Below, in pieces: positions 1-7,467 of a DNA stretch of 20,868 nt (positions within the stretch are counted from its first letter, which is position 1; each line of letters opens with the position of its first letter). Under the pieces are notes generated by a model. The model was given only the letters and a program-made list of their open reading frames with translations, was not told the origin of the DNA and ran no database searches. Both the position numbers and the translations under genes were made by a program. The DNA comes from Alphaproteobacteria bacterium (GTDB lineage: Bacteria > Pseudomonadota > Alphaproteobacteria > Holosporales > Holosporaceae), in contig VGCF01000010.1 of NCBI GenBank assembly GCA_016870135.1, positions 1 through 20,868 on the forward strand. The letters are read 5' to 3'.

Positions 1-1293
1 ATTTCAGAAAGAAAAACCTTAGCAAAAGCTTGGCTGTTTTGGTCCATGGGGGGATTGTTTTATCTGTACGAAATGGTGTTACGCGCATCATTGTCCGTTA
101 TGGCAGAGGACTTACATACCAGTTTTCATACTAATCCCCAACAGTTTGGTCTGTTTGCATCCATGTATTATTGGGCATATACGCCGCTGCAAATTCCCTG
201 TGGTTTAATTTTGGACAAAGTTGGGTCACGTAAATTGATTACGCTGTCCTGCTTGTTGTGCGCGCTCAGTGCCGCTTTGTTTGGGTGGACAGAATCCCTG
301 TCGGTGGCCTATGCGGCGCGATTTTTCATGGGTGCCGGATCAGCGGCCGCCTTTATCAGTGCATTGGCATTAGCCAGTGGATGGTTTCCTGTGGCTTATT
401 TTGGCATTATGGCTGGATTAACAAACTTGCTGGGGGCGATCGGTGGTGTCATTGCGGGCAAGCCTCTGGTTTTGCTCTGTCAGTATGTGGGGGGATGGCG
501 ATCTGCCATGATGGTGATGGCCGTACTGGGCCTGGGTTTAAGCGTACTCACATGGTTGGGTATTCGCGACCCCCTAAAAACAACGCCCCAATCGTCGGGA
601 AACGATCTGTGGATTCGATTAAACTCTGTAATCCGAAAGCCACAAATATGGTTTATTGGTGTGGTGGGGGGTTTGCTGTATTTACCCATTTCCACTTTTG
701 CCGAATTGTGGATGATTCCATTTTTAGAAGGCAGCTGTGCAGGGTTAACCAAAGAAAAGGCCAGTTTGGCCCAAATGAGTCTGTTTTTTATGGCTGCAAT
801 AGGGGGGCCTCTTTTGGCTGCGTTGGCCGTACGCTGGGGCAGTTATATCAAAGTTTTGAAACTGGTGACTGTTGTGGAATGCATCCTGTTTCTGTGTATG
901 GCAATGGCATCCTTTTTACCTTACACCTTGGCCATTGGTTTGTCTGGAATGATTGGATTGATTACTGGTGGCCAAGTATTGGTTTTTTCCGCCGTTCAGA
1001 GTCAAACCTCTCGTGAAGATTTGGGCTCCGCTTATGCCTTTACAAATGCCCTGATTATGGGGTGTGGGTCTATTTTTCAACCCTTGTTAGGCAAGATTTT
1101 ACAGGTCAGTTGGTCTGTGATGGGGGGTGGTTATGCCGCCGATGGCTTTCCCGTGTATACGGGCAACATGTATGCCATTTCTATTCTCTCTTTGCCACTG
1201 GGTTTTTTGCTGTGCTGGGTTATGTTGTATTGGGTAAAAGATGGGTACAGTCAAAAGGCTTTGCCCGATGAACATCCAACAGCAGAAATGTAA
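1..1293 (+). CDS. MFS transporter, 5' end cut by the window
   Basis: This is an inner-membrane major facilitator superfamily permease. The reading frame is open to base 1, and the first in-frame ATG (46) falls inside the first membrane helix (LFWSMGGLFYLYEMV), so the true start is probably upstream of the window. Counting from that ATG, 415 residues remain, with about 12 hydrophobic segments. The loop after helix 2 carries the family motif A in the form GLILDKVGSRK, and helix 4 has the Gly/Ala-rich ARFFMGAGSAAAF. A long central loop near residues 172-198 separates the two six-helix halves. The short C-terminal tail is polar. The substrate cannot be read from the sequence. tadA follows 70 bp downstream on the same strand, so the two could be co-transcribed. 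Confidence 0.88.
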   Translation: MSERKTLAKAWLFWSMGGLFYLYEMVLRASLSVMAEDLHTSFHTNPQQFGLFASMYYWAYTPLQIPCGLILDKVGSRKLITLSCLLCALSAALFGWTESLSVAYAARFFMGAGSAAAFISALALASGWFPVAYFGIMAGLTNLLGAIGGVIAGKPLVLLCQYVGGWRSAMMVMAVLGLGLSVLTWLGIRDPLKTTPQSSGNDLWIRLNSVIRKPQIWFIGVVGGLLYLPISTFAELWMIPFLEGSCAGLTKEKASLAQMSLFFMAAIGGPLLAALAVRWGSYIKVLKLVTVVECILFLCMAMASFLPYTLAIGLSGMIGLITGGQVLVFSAVQSQTSREDLGSAYAFTNALIMGCGSIFQPLLGKILQVSWSVMGGGYAADGFPVYTGNMYAISILSLPLGFLLCWVMLYWVKDGYSQKALPDEHPTAEM

Positions 1294-1363
1294 TAAGCCA
1301 TGGGTTGCACTGTTTATTCCACTGTGGGTATTGCAGAGCGGATAAACCAAACGACACCAAAAA

Positions 1364-1864
1364 ATGGATGGATCCATGACAGCAAATCATACGAAAAAAA
1401 CCGACATTGATGGGAAAGGGGACAGCGCTGTGGCCTATGGGTTGGATCCAAAACCGCAAAGCCCCTTTTGGCCCATGACGGTGGCACTGATGATGGCAGA
1501 AAAAGCGATGGATTGCGGAGAGGTCCCTGTTGGTGCGGTGATCGTTCAAGGCAACCGCATCATCGCCCGTGCCCACAACCAAATGAATGGTCTTACCAAT
1601 CCCATGGCACATGCAGAAATTCTGGCCCTGGTCCAGGCAATGGGTGTGTTGTCATCAAAATATTTGCCCAACTGTCATTTGTATGTAACGTTACAACCCT
1701 GTGCGTTTTGCATACAAGCATTGATATTGGCGCGCATTGGACGGGTTTATTTCGGAGCCTATGACACGAGTGTGTCTGCTCCAGCATCGTTTGAAAGCAT
1801 TGGTGGCATATGCGAACAACGATGTCAATCCATATTGCATCAGTTTTTCCATGAAAAACGCTGA
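1364..1864 (+). CDS. tadA: tRNA adenosine deaminase TadA (A34 to I34)
   Basis: TadA is the zinc-dependent deaminase that makes inosine at the wobble position of tRNA-Arg(ACG). The zinc and catalytic motifs are present in order: the GEVPVGAVIV strand, MAHAEI with the zinc His and the proton-shuttle Glu, then LQPCAFC with the two zinc cysteines. The protein is 166 residues. The conserved core begins near MTVALMMAEKAM (residue 38), so the first ~37 residues are an extension; ATG 1376, preceded by GGATGGA, is a reasonable alternative start. The second motif reads QPCAFC where most TadA proteins have EPCxMC, a conservative change. The gene lies 70 bp after the MFS gene and faces the minus-strand gene ending at 1948. 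Other cytidine/guanine deaminases share the fold, but the motif set and length favour TadA. Confidence 0.88.
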   Translation: MDGSMTANHTKKTDIDGKGDSAVAYGLDPKPQSPFWPMTVALMMAEKAMDCGEVPVGAVIVQGNRIIARAHNQMNGLTNPMAHAEILALVQAMGVLSSKYLPNCHLYVTLQPCAFCIQALILARIGRVYFGAYDTSVSAPASFESIGGICEQRCQSILHQFFHEKR

Positions 1865-1879
1865 TGGGGGAGGGTTATC

Positions 1880-1919
1880 ATCGTGGGATGAGGATGCCAG
1901 AAGATCAACAGCCCACGAT
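1880..1919. repeat. 8-bp perfect inverted repeat between convergent genes
   Basis: ATCGTGGG (1880-1887) and CCCACGAT (1912-1919) are perfect inverted copies around a 24-nt loop. The element sits in the 83-bp gap between tadA and the convergent minus-strand gene. No T run follows on either strand, so it does not look like a classical intrinsic terminator, although it could still form an end-of-transcript hairpin for both genes. Confidence 0.35.
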
Positions 1920-1947
1920 ACGCGTCCAAAGGCAGGTGTAAAAGCTT

Positions 1948-2715
1948 TTACTGGGAGACAGCAGGGACACCAGCTGGTTTAGCGATGTCTTTCATGGCCG
2001 CTTGCATCTCTTGTTCCTGTCTTTTTTCGGTTTTTTCATTGACTTCTGTCTGTTCGTACTGCTTTAAATCGGCCAATGATTCTATGGCGGCCAGCGCCAT
2101 GTAATAGGCCACATACACTTGGGTTAGCGTAAATGGGGCCGTGTTGGTCAATCGGCCATCGTCACCACATGGGGTGAAAAATTGATTGGTATAGGCCTGT
2201 TCCAGAAATAACAATTCATCCGAAGGGACGGAATGATAGTGCTGTCCTTTGGGCTGGGATGACCACTGTTGTGCGACAAAATGGACGGCTTGTTTCTGAG
2301 AATCCTTTTCAGGTAAATGAAGGGTATGATCGATGGAATAGGGGTGCAGAGAATCTGATTCTGGTTTTTGGTTCTTTCCACCATACACTGCGGCGCACAA
2401 AGGCAGCGTACAGTTTTGACCGGCAGGACACACATAATGTGATGGTTTGATTACGGTGCATAAAACCGTTCGTTTTGCCGGACAAATGCCAACGGTCTGC
2501 ACGCGACCCGTTGATGCAGAAGGCCTAATCGGTGGGCTTTTACAGGCAGAAACAGCAGGCGCATTTGCAGAAAACAAGACAGCCCCCCCATGTTGCGATC
2601 GGGATGAACAAGGGGCAACCATTGTGACAAAGAGAAGAGTCGAAAAATGCAGAATGCCCCGACCCAAGGACCGTTTGTTTAAAAGATGTTTTGTAATGCA
2701 ATGCATAAAAGCCAT
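1948..2715 (-). CDS. Putative secreted Cys-rich protein of unknown function
   Basis: A 255-residue protein that I do not recognise. A basic N-terminus is followed by a hydrophobic stretch (ILHFSTLLFVTMVA, about residues 21-34) that reads as a signal peptide, so export is likely. Residues ~55-110 hold six cysteines (SAC, GIC, VLC, YVC, QNC, PLC), suggesting disulphides or metal binding in the periplasm. The middle is polar and His/Gln-rich, with one more Cys in FFTPCGDDGR. The C-terminal third is helical (QVYVAYYMALAAIESLADL) and ends in a charged Glu/Lys/Gln stretch that could form a short coiled coil. Met4 is an alternative start; no good ribosome site is visible before either Met. It stands alone, with convergent tadA downstream. 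A clean 255-codon frame with signal-peptide logic supports a real gene. Confidence 0.6.
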   Translation of the reverse strand: MAFMHCITKHLLNKRSLGRGILHFSTLLFVTMVAPCSSRSQHGGAVLFSANAPAVSACKSPPIRPSASTGRVQTVGICPAKRTVLCTVIKPSHYVCPAGQNCTLPLCAAVYGGKNQKPESDSLHPYSIDHTLHLPEKDSQKQAVHFVAQQWSSQPKGQHYHSVPSDELLFLEQAYTNQFFTPCGDDGRLTNTAPFTLTQVYVAYYMALAAIESLADLKQYEQTEVNEKTEKRQEQEMQAAMKDIAKPAGVPAVSQ

Positions 2716-2852
2716 TGATTTTTTTCAAAAATATGAACCCATTAAAGCACATTTTTCTAAAAAAAACTGTGAATTTTCTATCTAAGCGTGATTTTTTAGA
2801 CAGGGATAATGGTCAGACGGGGAAATGGATCCCCGCAGCATCCCCGCACAAC

Positions 2853-2877
2853 GGTGATGGATCTCTCAACCATCACC
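2853..2877. other. Stem-loop downstream of the beta-barrel gene
   Basis: GGTGATGG (2853-2860) and CCATCACC (2870-2877) form a perfect 8-bp stem with a 9-nt loop. It lies about 70 bp past the stop of the minus-strand outer-membrane gene, where a 3' hairpin would be expected, but neither side carries a T run. It may be an mRNA 3'-end structure. Confidence 0.35.
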
Positions 2878-2944
2878 CTGCATGATATCGAAAACTTTGA
2901 TCCCCTGGTTTTTGTCCCAGATGGGCGCCCCGAATTCCGTGTGC

Positions 2945-3976
2945 TTAGCGTTCCAAAAACTTAATGTTCAGCTTCAACATCACCCCTAATACAGTGGTTG
3001 CCATGGGGTCAGCGCTGAGTTTTTGTATAGAAGGAGAACTACCAAAGGATGTAGCTGAATTTTGCGTTTGGGGTCCTGGGTTGCTCTGATAGGCAAATAC
3101 TGCCATTTTTCTGTCGGCATAAGACTCCCCAAACGCCTCGACACCGATGGACAAGCGTTCCGTTATCGACAGATCGACACCAAAACCGTAAATCAAACCA
3201 TTGGTATAGATGGGCGAATATCCAGATGATACTACGCCATTACCAGAAATACTTTCGTCTGCTTTTGAAGACGTGGTTCGCAGACAGGTCCAACCAAATT
3301 TTGCATACCCAAACAGACGGTCATTGAATTTGTAACCAAACAATACACCCGCATTAAAAGACAATCGGCTGCTGATGATGGTTTGATATTCTGCAGAAAT
3401 GGTCGACTCACTCTCAGGCTCGATGATCAGAGCACCGCTCTCTTCCCCTACCTCGTAGTCAACGGATGTCAGAAAAACGGGAAAGCTGGATGATGCATTG
3501 AACACCTTCAGACCTCCGAAAAACCCTAAAAATGCTTTTGTTTGTCCCAAGGCGGCATTGTACCCAAACTCAAAGGATCCAATGACGCTGCTGGGCGATA
3601 ATTTGACGTAATCTTCTGTCGTTAGCGACATGCCATCACCATAATTGGGGTTCGATACATTGGTTTCTGGATTACCTAAAAATTTTGGCTGCGTATTGGT
3701 AAATGATGTATTGGAAAAACTGTTTTTCAGATTGGTGTAACCGACTCCGATACTGAAATAACCAAACGATGTGCTGGTACTGTCTTTTGCATCCCAGTTG
3801 TCATTGCTTGGGCTGCAATAATCAGTACTAGAGTATACACCATCAGAAGCTGGGCTGAGATTATCCGTTTGTTTGGCGGTGGCTGTGACAGAGGTCTTTT
3901 GTTCTTGGTCTGCTGATCTGATCATGAGAGGGCAAGACAGAACAGTAAGGGCGAGGATGAGGGATTGGTGACGCAT
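2945..3976 (-). CDS. Outer-membrane beta-barrel protein (porin/opacity-like)
   Basis: A 343-residue protein with a signal peptide (MRHQSLILALTVLSCPLMIRS, then ADQEQK). The mature part is Ser/Thr/Asn-rich with many alternating hydrophobic/polar strands, for example FGYFSIGVGYTNL, VIGSFEFGYNAALG, LSFNAGVLFGYKF, LFGYAKFGWTCL, GLIYGFGVDLSI and RLSIGVEAFGESY. It ends in a final strand, GVMLKLNIKFLER. This pattern fits the small outer-membrane barrel superfamily, with repeated GYK/GYA strands joined by long surface loops. The terminal residue is Arg rather than the usual aromatic. The role may be a surface antigen or porin; no more precise function is visible. It is monocistronic: the upstream gene on the same strand, lpd, ends 256 bp away. 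The start is set by the signal peptide; a canonical ribosome site is lacking. Confidence 0.72.
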   Translation of the reverse strand: MRHQSLILALTVLSCPLMIRSADQEQKTSVTATAKQTDNLSPASDGVYSSTDYCSPSNDNWDAKDSTSTSFGYFSIGVGYTNLKNSFSNTSFTNTQPKFLGNPETNVSNPNYGDGMSLTTEDYVKLSPSSVIGSFEFGYNAALGQTKAFLGFFGGLKVFNASSSFPVFLTSVDYEVGEESGALIIEPESESTISAEYQTIISSRLSFNAGVLFGYKFNDRLFGYAKFGWTCLRTTSSKADESISGNGVVSSGYSPIYTNGLIYGFGVDLSITERLSIGVEAFGESYADRKMAVFAYQSNPGPQTQNSATSFGSSPSIQKLSADPMATTVLGVMLKLNIKFLER

Positions 3977-4232
3977 ACTTTTTAATAATCAGTTAATATC
4001 TTATAAATGTACTCATTTTTTTAAAAGCATAGCAACGTGATTGGGGTAAGCAAGAAAAATCACAGGCATTGTGTTGCAATAATGATACGCAATCATTACA
4101 GAGATCAGGCCCAAAACAGCTAGGGATGCAGTGTTGTATTGGACCGCGGATCAACTCTGGTGCACAACCCTTTGCTGGTGTGGGTGCGCTGTGCCCGTTT
4201 TGACGTCATTGCACAGCCTGGCCAAAGGCCTT

Positions 4233-5927
4233 CTAGCTTTGGGGTTTAACCGTATCCGATTTTTTATGGGCTTTTTTGGCACGAAATAGGTGCAACCCCA
4301 TGTGATCTGCATCCAAAACGGCCTCGTGCATCATTTCTGAAAAAGTGGGGTGGGGAAAAATAACGCGTTGTAAATCAGCTTCGGTGGCCTGCATGGTTTT
4401 GGCAATAACAAACCCTTGGATCAACTCACTGACCCCAGCCCCCACCATATGCGCCCCCAACAATTCACCCGTTTGTTCATCAAAAATGACCTTGACCAAC
4501 CCTGTGCTTTCTCCGTACGCCATGGCTTGACCGTTGGCGGCAAAGGGAAATCGGCCCACCTTGATCGCCCCTTGTGCGGCCGCCGCGCGCTCTGTTAATC
4601 CAATGCTGGCAATCTGAGGCATGCTGTATGTGCATCCTGGGATCAAGCTGGGGTCGCTGGGCTGGGGGTTCAGGCCTGCAATGTATTCAATGCATGCAAC
4701 ACCTTCGTGACTGGCTTTGTGGGCCAACCATGGGGCACCCGCCACATCACCAATGGCGTATACCCCCAATTCATCGGTGGTGTGGTGGGCATGGGTTACG
4801 ATATGGCCTTTTTCTGTGCGAACTGCTGTATGATCCAGACCCAAATGCTCTGTATTACCAATGACGCCAATGGCCACCAGAACACGTTCACCTGTCCAAG
4901 ATTTTTCTACCCCTGTTTTTAGGTTTTTTATGATGGCCGTATAGCTGTCATCCTGATTTTTTACCACATGATTGACGGTGCATCCCGTTTCCAGAATAAT
5001 GCCTTGCTGGATAAATGATTGAGAGGCAATGGCAACAATTTCGGCATCCTCTATGGGCAAAATGGTGTCTGATTGTTCCACAACTGTCACATCCGTGCCC
5101 AAGGTGCGATAAAAACTGGCAAATTCTATGCCGATGGCTCCGGCCCCGATAATCAAAATGGATTCAGGGCGCTTTTCAGGGGTCATGGCTTGGGATGCAC
5201 TCCAAATGCCCAAATCATCTGGAAACAGAGTGCGTGCTCTGGCCCCTGTGGCAATCACAATGTTTTTTCCGAACAAATGACCGATTTCTTGATGGGTATT
5301 GGTTAGGCGCAAGGTGTGTACAACAGTCTTGTGGGATTTGTCTGTGCGGACCTTTGCGGGGTGGGCAGAGTTCACCAATGTTTGCCCCCATGAATCCTTG
5401 GATACAGCCAAAGAATCGGTTGTGGGATGGGGGCCGTTTGAGACGCTTGATGATGCCAAGATCTGAGGCGCGCTGGGTCCATTCGGGACCGCAGAGAGGG
5501 GTTCAAAAGAGGCCCAGGCTGAAAAAACCGAAACGCCATTTTTGGCCAACAATCCCTTGATGCCCAATTGCAGCGTGTTCGCGAGCTGTCTGGATCGACG
5601 CACCATCACACCCAAATCAATGCCAATGTCGCCCGATGGTAAAGTCAAACCAAAGGATTCCATATAAGATGCCGACGCCAGCATGGATGCACTTTTCAGT
5701 AAAGCTTTTGTGGGAATGCACCCCCAATTTAAACATACTCCGCCCAAATGTTTTCCCTCAACAAGAGCTGTTTTCAAACCCAACTGTGCCGCACGAATGG
5801 CCGCGACGTATCCACCTGGCCCCCCACCAATGACAATAACATCAAAGGGGTCTTTGGGCAGAGATTGGGAAAAAAGCCCAGGGTTGTTCGATGGATCACG
5901 AGTGTCTGACGCAGATGAAAAAGACAT
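4233..5927 (-). CDS. lpd: Dihydrolipoyl dehydrogenase (E3) with an unusual insertion
   Basis: This FAD flavoprotein re-oxidises the dihydrolipoyl groups of pyruvate or 2-oxoglutarate dehydrogenase complexes, making NADH. The FAD motif is GGGPGG (residues 34-39), the redox disulphide is in GGVCLNWGCIPTK (Cys65, Cys70), and the second FAD region is ATGARAR. The NAD motif GAGAIG lies at 261-266, YAIGDVAG near 390, and the catalytic His in FPHPTFSE at 526. The length, 564 residues, is about 90-100 more than usual. The excess is a ~27-residue Ser/Asp/Pro-rich N-terminus and a Ser/Pro/His-rich insertion at about residues 141-205 (5313-5507), before the ATGAR region. There is no other in-frame Met before the FAD motif, so the start is probably right. 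All catalytic residues are kept. The partner E1/E2 genes are not in the window. Confidence 0.93.
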   Translation of the reverse strand: MSFSSASDTRDPSNNPGLFSQSLPKDPFDVIVIGGGPGGYVAAIRAAQLGLKTALVEGKHLGGVCLNWGCIPTKALLKSASMLASASYMESFGLTLPSGDIGIDLGVMVRRSRQLANTLQLGIKGLLAKNGVSVFSAWASFEPLSAVPNGPSAPQILASSSVSNGPHPTTDSLAVSKDSWGQTLVNSAHPAKVRTDKSHKTVVHTLRLTNTHQEIGHLFGKNIVIATGARARTLFPDDLGIWSASQAMTPEKRPESILIIGAGAIGIEFASFYRTLGTDVTVVEQSDTILPIEDAEIVAIASQSFIQQGIILETGCTVNHVVKNQDDSYTAIIKNLKTGVEKSWTGERVLVAIGVIGNTEHLGLDHTAVRTEKGHIVTHAHHTTDELGVYAIGDVAGAPWLAHKASHEGVACIEYIAGLNPQPSDPSLIPGCTYSMPQIASIGLTERAAAAQGAIKVGRFPFAANGQAMAYGESTGLVKVIFDEQTGELLGAHMVGAGVSELIQGFVIAKTMQATEADLQRVIFPHPTFSEMMHEAVLDADHMGLHLFRAKKAHKKSDTVKPQS

Positions 5928-5965
5928 GGCACAGTTTTTGAAACAGTATTCCTGTGCTTATTTTA

Positions 5966-6461
5966 TCATGTCACGCCCACAAGGGGCAATGCCATGAATG
6001 CGCTCTGCTTATTTTTTGCGACTGTTTGGATTGTTTTGGGACTTTTCTTTGTTTTGACTGTTGTTGTTTTTCTTTTGACGGCTGTTTCTTTTTCCTTTTT
6101 TATTCGATGTTTATTTTTTGTTGTTGTTATTATTTGAAGTTTTTTTTGCGCTCCTTTTTAATGTCAGCACCTTCAACTTCTTCTTCTCCCTGGAGATCAC
6201 CTCTATTATATTCTTCACTATCTTCATCAGGAATTATTTCATCAGAATTTGCTTTTTGATATCCAAAATCATCGTCTTCAAGGTTTTTATCATCTTTTTT
6301 ATTCATTGAGCTGATTTTGTTTTTTATTAAACCTGTTGAACCATATTCGTCGCTTCTTGACGATTTTTTTTGCTTACATTGTCACGCCCAGCAACATCTG
6401 TAACCACGCTCGTCATCATACATAAGGACAACGCAGCTAAAATCCATTTTTCTGTTAACAT
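5966..6461 (-). pseudogene. Broken gene for a small secreted, charged, low-complexity protein
   Basis: On the minus strand an ATG at 6461 opens a clear signal peptide (MLTEKWILAALSLCMMTSVV, then TDVAGRD), but the frame stops at 6327 after only 44 residues. The break follows an A8 tract (6364-6371). Re-reading one A moves into a second open frame (SSRSDEYGSTGLIKNKIS, then MNKKDDKNLEDDDFGYQK) that is strongly acidic and runs to a stop at 6130, just after another A8 tract (6140-6147). A further shift in the same direction opens a Lys/Thr-rich frame to 5966; another frame there is Asn/Lys-rich. The gene is therefore either decayed at homopolymers or expressed by slippage. A promoter fits upstream (6496-6524), and GAG precedes the ATG at ribosome-site distance. 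The first two segments are convincing; the part below 6130 is uncertain. Function unknown. The rest of the 735-bp spacer 5928-6662 holds only the two promoters listed. Confidence 0.5.
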
Positions 6462-6495
6462 TTTTTAATCTCAAAAAATTTTTATTTATTCCATG

Positions 6496-6524
6496 ATATT
6501 ATCACAAAAAGATAAAAAAATCAA
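6496..6524 (-). promoter_or_regulatory. Sigma70-type promoter of the broken secreted gene
   Basis: Read on the minus strand, TTGATT (-35, 6519-6524) and TAATAT (-10, 6496-6501) are separated by exactly 17 bp. Transcription would start near 6488, about 27 bases before the ATG at 6461. Each box matches consensus at four of six positions. Confidence 0.45.
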
Positions 6525-6639
6525 AACCAAGAGGTGCAATAAACAATAAAATGTCATCTGCGGAACGGCACTCGATTTCGCGCTTATAATAGACAACGGG
6601 TCCCACAGGGGGGGGATGGTGTTTTCGAAAAAAAGAGGG

Positions 6640-6645
6640 TACAAT
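6640..6645 (+). promoter_or_regulatory. Probable -10 box of the CAT-anticodon tRNA
   Basis: TACAAT (five of six to consensus) lies 18 bp before the tRNA, giving a start near 6652. No good -35 box is found 16-18 bp upstream. A perfect TATAAT at 6585-6590 is an alternative with a longer leader, also without a good -35. Confidence 0.35.
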
Positions 6646-6662
6646 AACAGAGAAATTACGAT

Positions 6663-6736
6663 GGGCTCGTAGTTCAGTTGGTTAGAACAGGCCGCTCATA
6701 ACGGTCATGTCGCAGGTTCGAGTCCTGCCGAGCCTA
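6663..6736 (+). tRNA. tRNA with CAT anticodon (elongator Met or lysidine-type Ile2)
   Basis: The cloverleaf folds fully. The acceptor is GGGCTCG with CGAGCCT, and the D arm is GTTC/GAAC around a loop containing GG. The anticodon stem GGCCG/CGGTC holds loop CTCATAA, so the anticodon is CAT. The variable loop is five bases, the T arm GCAGG/CCTGC has loop TTCGAGT, and the discriminator is A. The first acceptor pair is a G-T wobble, and CCA is not encoded (CCCC follows). The initiator is unlikely because the anticodon stem lacks the three G-C pairs next to the loop and position 1 is not a C-A mismatch. Sequence reading alone does not separate Met from Ile2. Confidence 0.92.
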
Positions 6737-6929
6737 CCCCTATTCAAAATTTTTTACATATACTATAAAAATAATATATGATGCGCATTATATTTTGTGC
6801 TGTTGGCCGATTACCTTGCACCAACGGACTCTGTACGACCTTGATCCATATCCTCTTGCCCTACGCCATCTTGATCTGTACCATCAGGGCTTTTGGCCAG
6901 ATAAAGCTTTCTTCCTTGATCATGTCCTG

Positions 6930-7397
6930 ATGACCTTGATCACATCACAATGTGTGGTGCCGCACTCTGTACGCGATGTATATGATACGATTGTCCGCGT
7001 GGGGGAATACCCACACTTTTTGCCGGGCTGTGATTTTGTACACTTGGTTCAGCAAGAGGATGATTTTTTGGTGGCTGATACATCCGTTTCAGGGTTTGTT
7101 TTTCGTACACGCATGCATTGGTCAGAAACAGATGGCGGCATGGATGTGTTTTTTGATAATGCGTTTGTCCATGGGGCTTGGCATGTGATGGGTTGCATTC
7201 CCCAGGTCTTTTCGCGATCAGATGGGGTTGCACAGAACAGCTGTGTCTCACGGCATCAGACCCATATACAGTTGCGTATCACCATTTCAGCGGGTTTGTT
7301 TTACCCTATATTGCGTATAGGGTTATCAGCCATGTTGCCCCGCCTGCAAAGGGCTTTTCAAAAACGCCTGGATGATTTACAGCGCAATTGCAAATAA
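6930..7397 (+). CDS. RatA/COQ10-like START-domain protein
   Basis: The family binds lipophilic ligands, in the COQ10 group ubiquinone; bacterial RatA has also been described as a ribosome-association toxin. The protein opens with SQCVVPHSVRDVYDTIVRVG and EYPHFLPGCDFV, which aligns with the family start, where polar residues at a 'PHSA..MYDLV.DVE.YP.FLPWC' pattern are conserved. It ends in the long C-terminal helix LPRLQRAFQKRLDDLQ. With the ATG at 6930 the length is 155, normal for the family. The frame stays open upstream to a TTG at 6795, but those 45 residues are not family-like, so I chose 6930. No clear ribosome site precedes it. The tRNA lies 193 bp upstream on the same strand. The fold is confident; which biological role applies here is not. 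Confidence 0.75.
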   Translation: MTLITSQCVVPHSVRDVYDTIVRVGEYPHFLPGCDFVHLVQQEDDFLVADTSVSGFVFRTRMHWSETDGGMDVFFDNAFVHGAWHVMGCIPQVFSRSDGVAQNSCVSRHQTHIQLRITISAGLFYPILRIGLSAMLPRLQRAFQKRLDDLQRNCK

Positions 7398-7467
7398 TTT
7401 TTACTATTTTTTATTTTTTTTTGTTTATTGTATAAATTGACTCATTATTTAAAAAAGGAAATAAAAA

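Noticed and set aside
258..1016. 252-codon plus-strand frame inside the MFS gene
   Set aside because: It lies in an alternative frame entirely within a clear membrane-protein gene, and its composition (many Cys, Trp, Gly) is that of a shadow frame.
1737..1982. 81-codon frame across the tadA end
   Set aside because: It overlaps tadA in another frame, runs through the inverted repeat and into the convergent gene; nothing supports it.
4188..4217. Inverted repeat GCTGTGC/GCACAGC after lpd as a terminator
   Set aside because: The stem is seven pairs with a 16-base loop and no T run; it is too weak to call.
5954..6309. Plus-strand frames rich in Phe, Cys, Ser and Leu
   Set aside because: They are the T-rich complement of the A-rich minus-strand secreted gene and have no ribosome site or domain.
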